Under the pieces are notes generated by a model, which worked only from the letters and a program-made list of their open reading frames with translations, was not told the origin of the DNA and ran no database searches. A stretch of DNA of 7,627 bases from Thalassotalea_E sp964620605 (GTDB taxonomy: Bacteria; Pseudomonadota; Gammaproteobacteria; Enterobacterales; Alteromonadaceae): the NCBI GenBank assembly GCA_964620605.1, contig CAZUHQ010000148.1, forward strand, positions 1-7,627, given 5' to 3'. The position numbers and the translations under genes were made by a program. Below, in pieces: positions 6,250 through 7,627 of the stretch; position 1 is the first letter of the stretch; every line of letters begins with the position of its first letter.

Positions 6250-6450
6250 TAGCAAAAACCAATTTGAAAGCTTAGTATGCGCTAACTCAACACTTATTAA
6301 CAATCCACTCACTCACCACAACATGGGTGTTAATTTTAATGATATCCGGCAAGCAATTCCCCGCGCCGTTCTAGTTGTTATCCGTCTGAGGTAAAGTGCA
6401 GACAGGCAACGAATAGAAAACAATTGTTACCATCTTTGTCGATAAGCAAT

Positions 6451-6479
6451 TTGATCAAAAAATGGAAGCGGCGTAGGCT
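6451..6479 (+). promoter_or_regulatory. Weak candidate promoter of the cytochrome-rhodanese gene
   Basis: TTGATC (6451-6456) and TAGGCT (6474-6479) are separated by 17 bases. The -35 matches at four positions and the -10 at three. Transcription would start near 6486 and leave a short A-rich leader of about 26 bases without a Shine-Dalgarno sequence. Confidence 0.28.
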
Positions 6480-6511
6480 TAAAAAACAAAAAACAGTTCG
6501 CACAATAAACA

Positions 6512-7597
6512 ATGATGAAAACAACAAAACAAATAGTACTTGCTAGCGTATTACTCAGTTTCACCATTATCAGCCAGGCAGCACAAACGGCTCATGAAAC
6601 TATAGCGCCGCCACGAAAACTAACAGATGCACAAGCAAAAGTGGCAGCGGCCAACTACCAGAAATATTGCGCCTTATGTCATGGTAAAAATCGTGAAGGC
6701 CATGCCAATGATCACGCACCATCTCTGCGCAGTAAAAGCTTAATGGAGTCAGGCGTTGCCCATCAAATTTTACGCCCTATGTCTTACGGCAGACAAGGCA
6801 CGGCGATGGGAGGTTACCTCGATGAAGTTGGTGGCCCTATGACCTTAGCCGAAACCTGGGATCTTACTTATTGGCTTTATGAACAGGCGGGCTACGAGCA
6901 GTTAAAATTTTCTACTAACCCGGTGCATGGCGACATTAAACGTGGTGCTCAGGTTTATCAGGAAAACTGCAGTAGCTGTCATGGCGTTAACGGTGAAGGA
7001 GTCAGTGCGCCAGCCTTAGGCAATCCATCGGCACTGGCCCATAATACTGACGAGTTTCTTCGTCATGCGATCAGAGAAGGTCGCCAAGACACGCCTATGC
7101 CAGCTTTTAAAGAAAAACTTTCCAACGAAGATATCGACAATGTTACGGCATTTTTACGCAGCAAGGCCAGCGGCTGGCAAGACAAAAAAACGATTTTAAA
7201 AGAATTACCAAAACCTGAGCAGTACGTAATTAACAAGCAAGGACAAGATCCAGATTTTAATTTGAAAGATGGCATGTATGTTTCTTCACAAGATTTATTT
7301 GCCGCGCTAAACAGCAAAAAAAGAATGGTACTGCTTGATACTCGCGTCACCTCTGTATGGCAAAATGCCCATATTCAAGGCTCTATTCCCTTTCCTTATT
7401 ATGCCGACTTGGATGAAACTGTTGCCGGTATCCCAAAAGACGTGCAAATTGTTGCTTATTGCTCCTGCCCAAGGGCTGCGGCTGACTACACGATCAATAA
7501 ACTCAGGGATCGCGGCTATACCCGAACAGCGGTATTATGGGAAGGTATATTTGGCTGGATGCACTTAGGTTACCACGGCAAGATCATTATAAATTGA
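6512..7597 (+). CDS. Exported diheme cytochrome c fused to a rhodanese domain
   Basis: This 361-residue protein starts with a Sec signal peptide (MMKTTKQIVLASVLLSFTII, cleavage probably after SQA near residue 23), so it acts in the periplasm. The first cytochrome c domain (about 36-127) binds heme at C53-C56-H57 (CALCH), with M99 in GTAMGG a likely distal ligand. The second (about 140-218) binds heme at C153-C156-H157 (CSSCH), with M196 in DTPMPAF as ligand. A rhodanese domain follows (about 255-357): LLDTR (274-278), AHIQGS (286-291), and an active loop YCSCPRAAAD (316-325) with the predicted catalytic C317. The loop is the CxCP type, which I recall from DedA-rhodanese fusions, rather than the usual CxxGxR. 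All six cysteines belong to these three sites. It may transfer electrons to or from a sulfur or thiol substrate; the reaction is inferred. The ATG at 6512 follows an in-frame TAA (6506-6508) and has no Shine-Dalgarno sequence; ATG 6515 is the only near alternative. Confidence 0.94.
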   Translation: MMKTTKQIVLASVLLSFTIISQAAQTAHETIAPPRKLTDAQAKVAAANYQKYCALCHGKNREGHANDHAPSLRSKSLMESGVAHQILRPMSYGRQGTAMGGYLDEVGGPMTLAETWDLTYWLYEQAGYEQLKFSTNPVHGDIKRGAQVYQENCSSCHGVNGEGVSAPALGNPSALAHNTDEFLRHAIREGRQDTPMPAFKEKLSNEDIDNVTAFLRSKASGWQDKKTILKELPKPEQYVINKQGQDPDFNLKDGMYVSSQDLFAALNSKKRMVLLDTRVTSVWQNAHIQGSIPFPYYADLDETVAGIPKDVQIVAYCSCPRAAADYTINKLRDRGYTRTAVLWEGIFGWMHLGYHGKIIIN

Positions 7598-7627
7598 ACT
7601 TTTAGCATGCTCACTGATCAGATCAAG

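Larger units (their letters stand above)
6179..6511. other. 333-bp intergenic region between divergent TPR and cytochrome genes
   Basis: No convincing gene was found here. It holds the TPR promoter at its left end and a weak candidate cytochrome promoter at its right. Minor symmetries include ATTAACA (6296-6302) against TGTTAAT (6328-6334), GTCTG (6384-6388) against CAGAC (6399-6403), and the 10-base palindrome AACAATTGTT (6419-6428), which might be a regulator site. One plus-strand frame stays open for about 54 codons up to a TAA near 6392, but its only ATG (6323) lacks a ribosome binding site. The final 35 bases before the cytochrome start are strongly A-rich. Confidence 0.5.

Noticed and set aside
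7063..7568. Open frames overlapping the cytochrome-rhodanese gene (7063-7350 minus, 7335-7568 plus)
   Set aside because: They are shadows of the fusion gene, whose rhodanese motifs lie in the accepted frame; the plus-strand one is a shifted frame of the same domain, not a separate gene or a frameshift.

Overview
The window looks like chromosomal DNA of a marine gammaproteobacterium of the Alteromonadales, perhaps Colwelliaceae (Thalassotalea or Colwellia type). This is inferred from the AT-leaning base composition, the close match of the EfpL protein to gammaproteobacterial EfpL, a short OmpA-unlike lipoprotein with an acidic tail, and an intergenic palindrome containing TTATACCAAT/ATTGGTATAA of a kind I recall as abundant in these genomes. 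No database search was possible, so the genus is not fixed. There are no rRNA, tRNA, CRISPR, transposase or phage genes.

Layout. Positions 1-97 hold a possible tail of a protein entering from the left. On the minus strand follow efpL (98-670, EF-P-like translation factor) and, upstream of it, an M14-family zinc carboxypeptidase-like protein (738-1661). Divergent from these, on the plus strand, is a large membrane-bound hybrid histidine kinase (1811-4024: seven predicted membrane helices, HisKA, HATPase, a degenerate receiver, then an intact receiver). A 55-residue lipoprotein lies on the minus strand (4041-4208), converging on the kinase. The gap 4209-4399 carries a hairpin and a perfect 20-bp-arm palindrome. 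Next are a GcvA-type LysR regulator (4400-5311), an AT-rich inverted repeat right after its stop, and a small two-helix membrane protein with a Cys/His-rich tail (5415-5693). A small TPR-like cytoplasmic protein is on the minus strand (5759-6178). A 333-bp intergenic stretch separates it from an exported diheme cytochrome c fused to a rhodanese domain (6512-7597).

How the genes relate. Most are single-gene transcription units on alternating strands, so this is a housekeeping/accessory mosaic rather than one operon. Only efpL and the M14 gene are head-to-tail neighbours (67-bp gap), and efpL has its own candidate promoter there. The kinase has no response-regulator or Hpt gene beside it and the LysR has no obvious target operon, so both act as orphans here. 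The most distinctive gene is the cytochrome c-cytochrome c-rhodanese fusion, which joins periplasmic electron transfer with a sulfur- or thiol-handling domain in one chain. I see no convincing multi-gene novel system. The features most worth following are that fusion, the uncalled lipoprotein, the Cys/His-tailed membrane peptide and the palindromic repeat.
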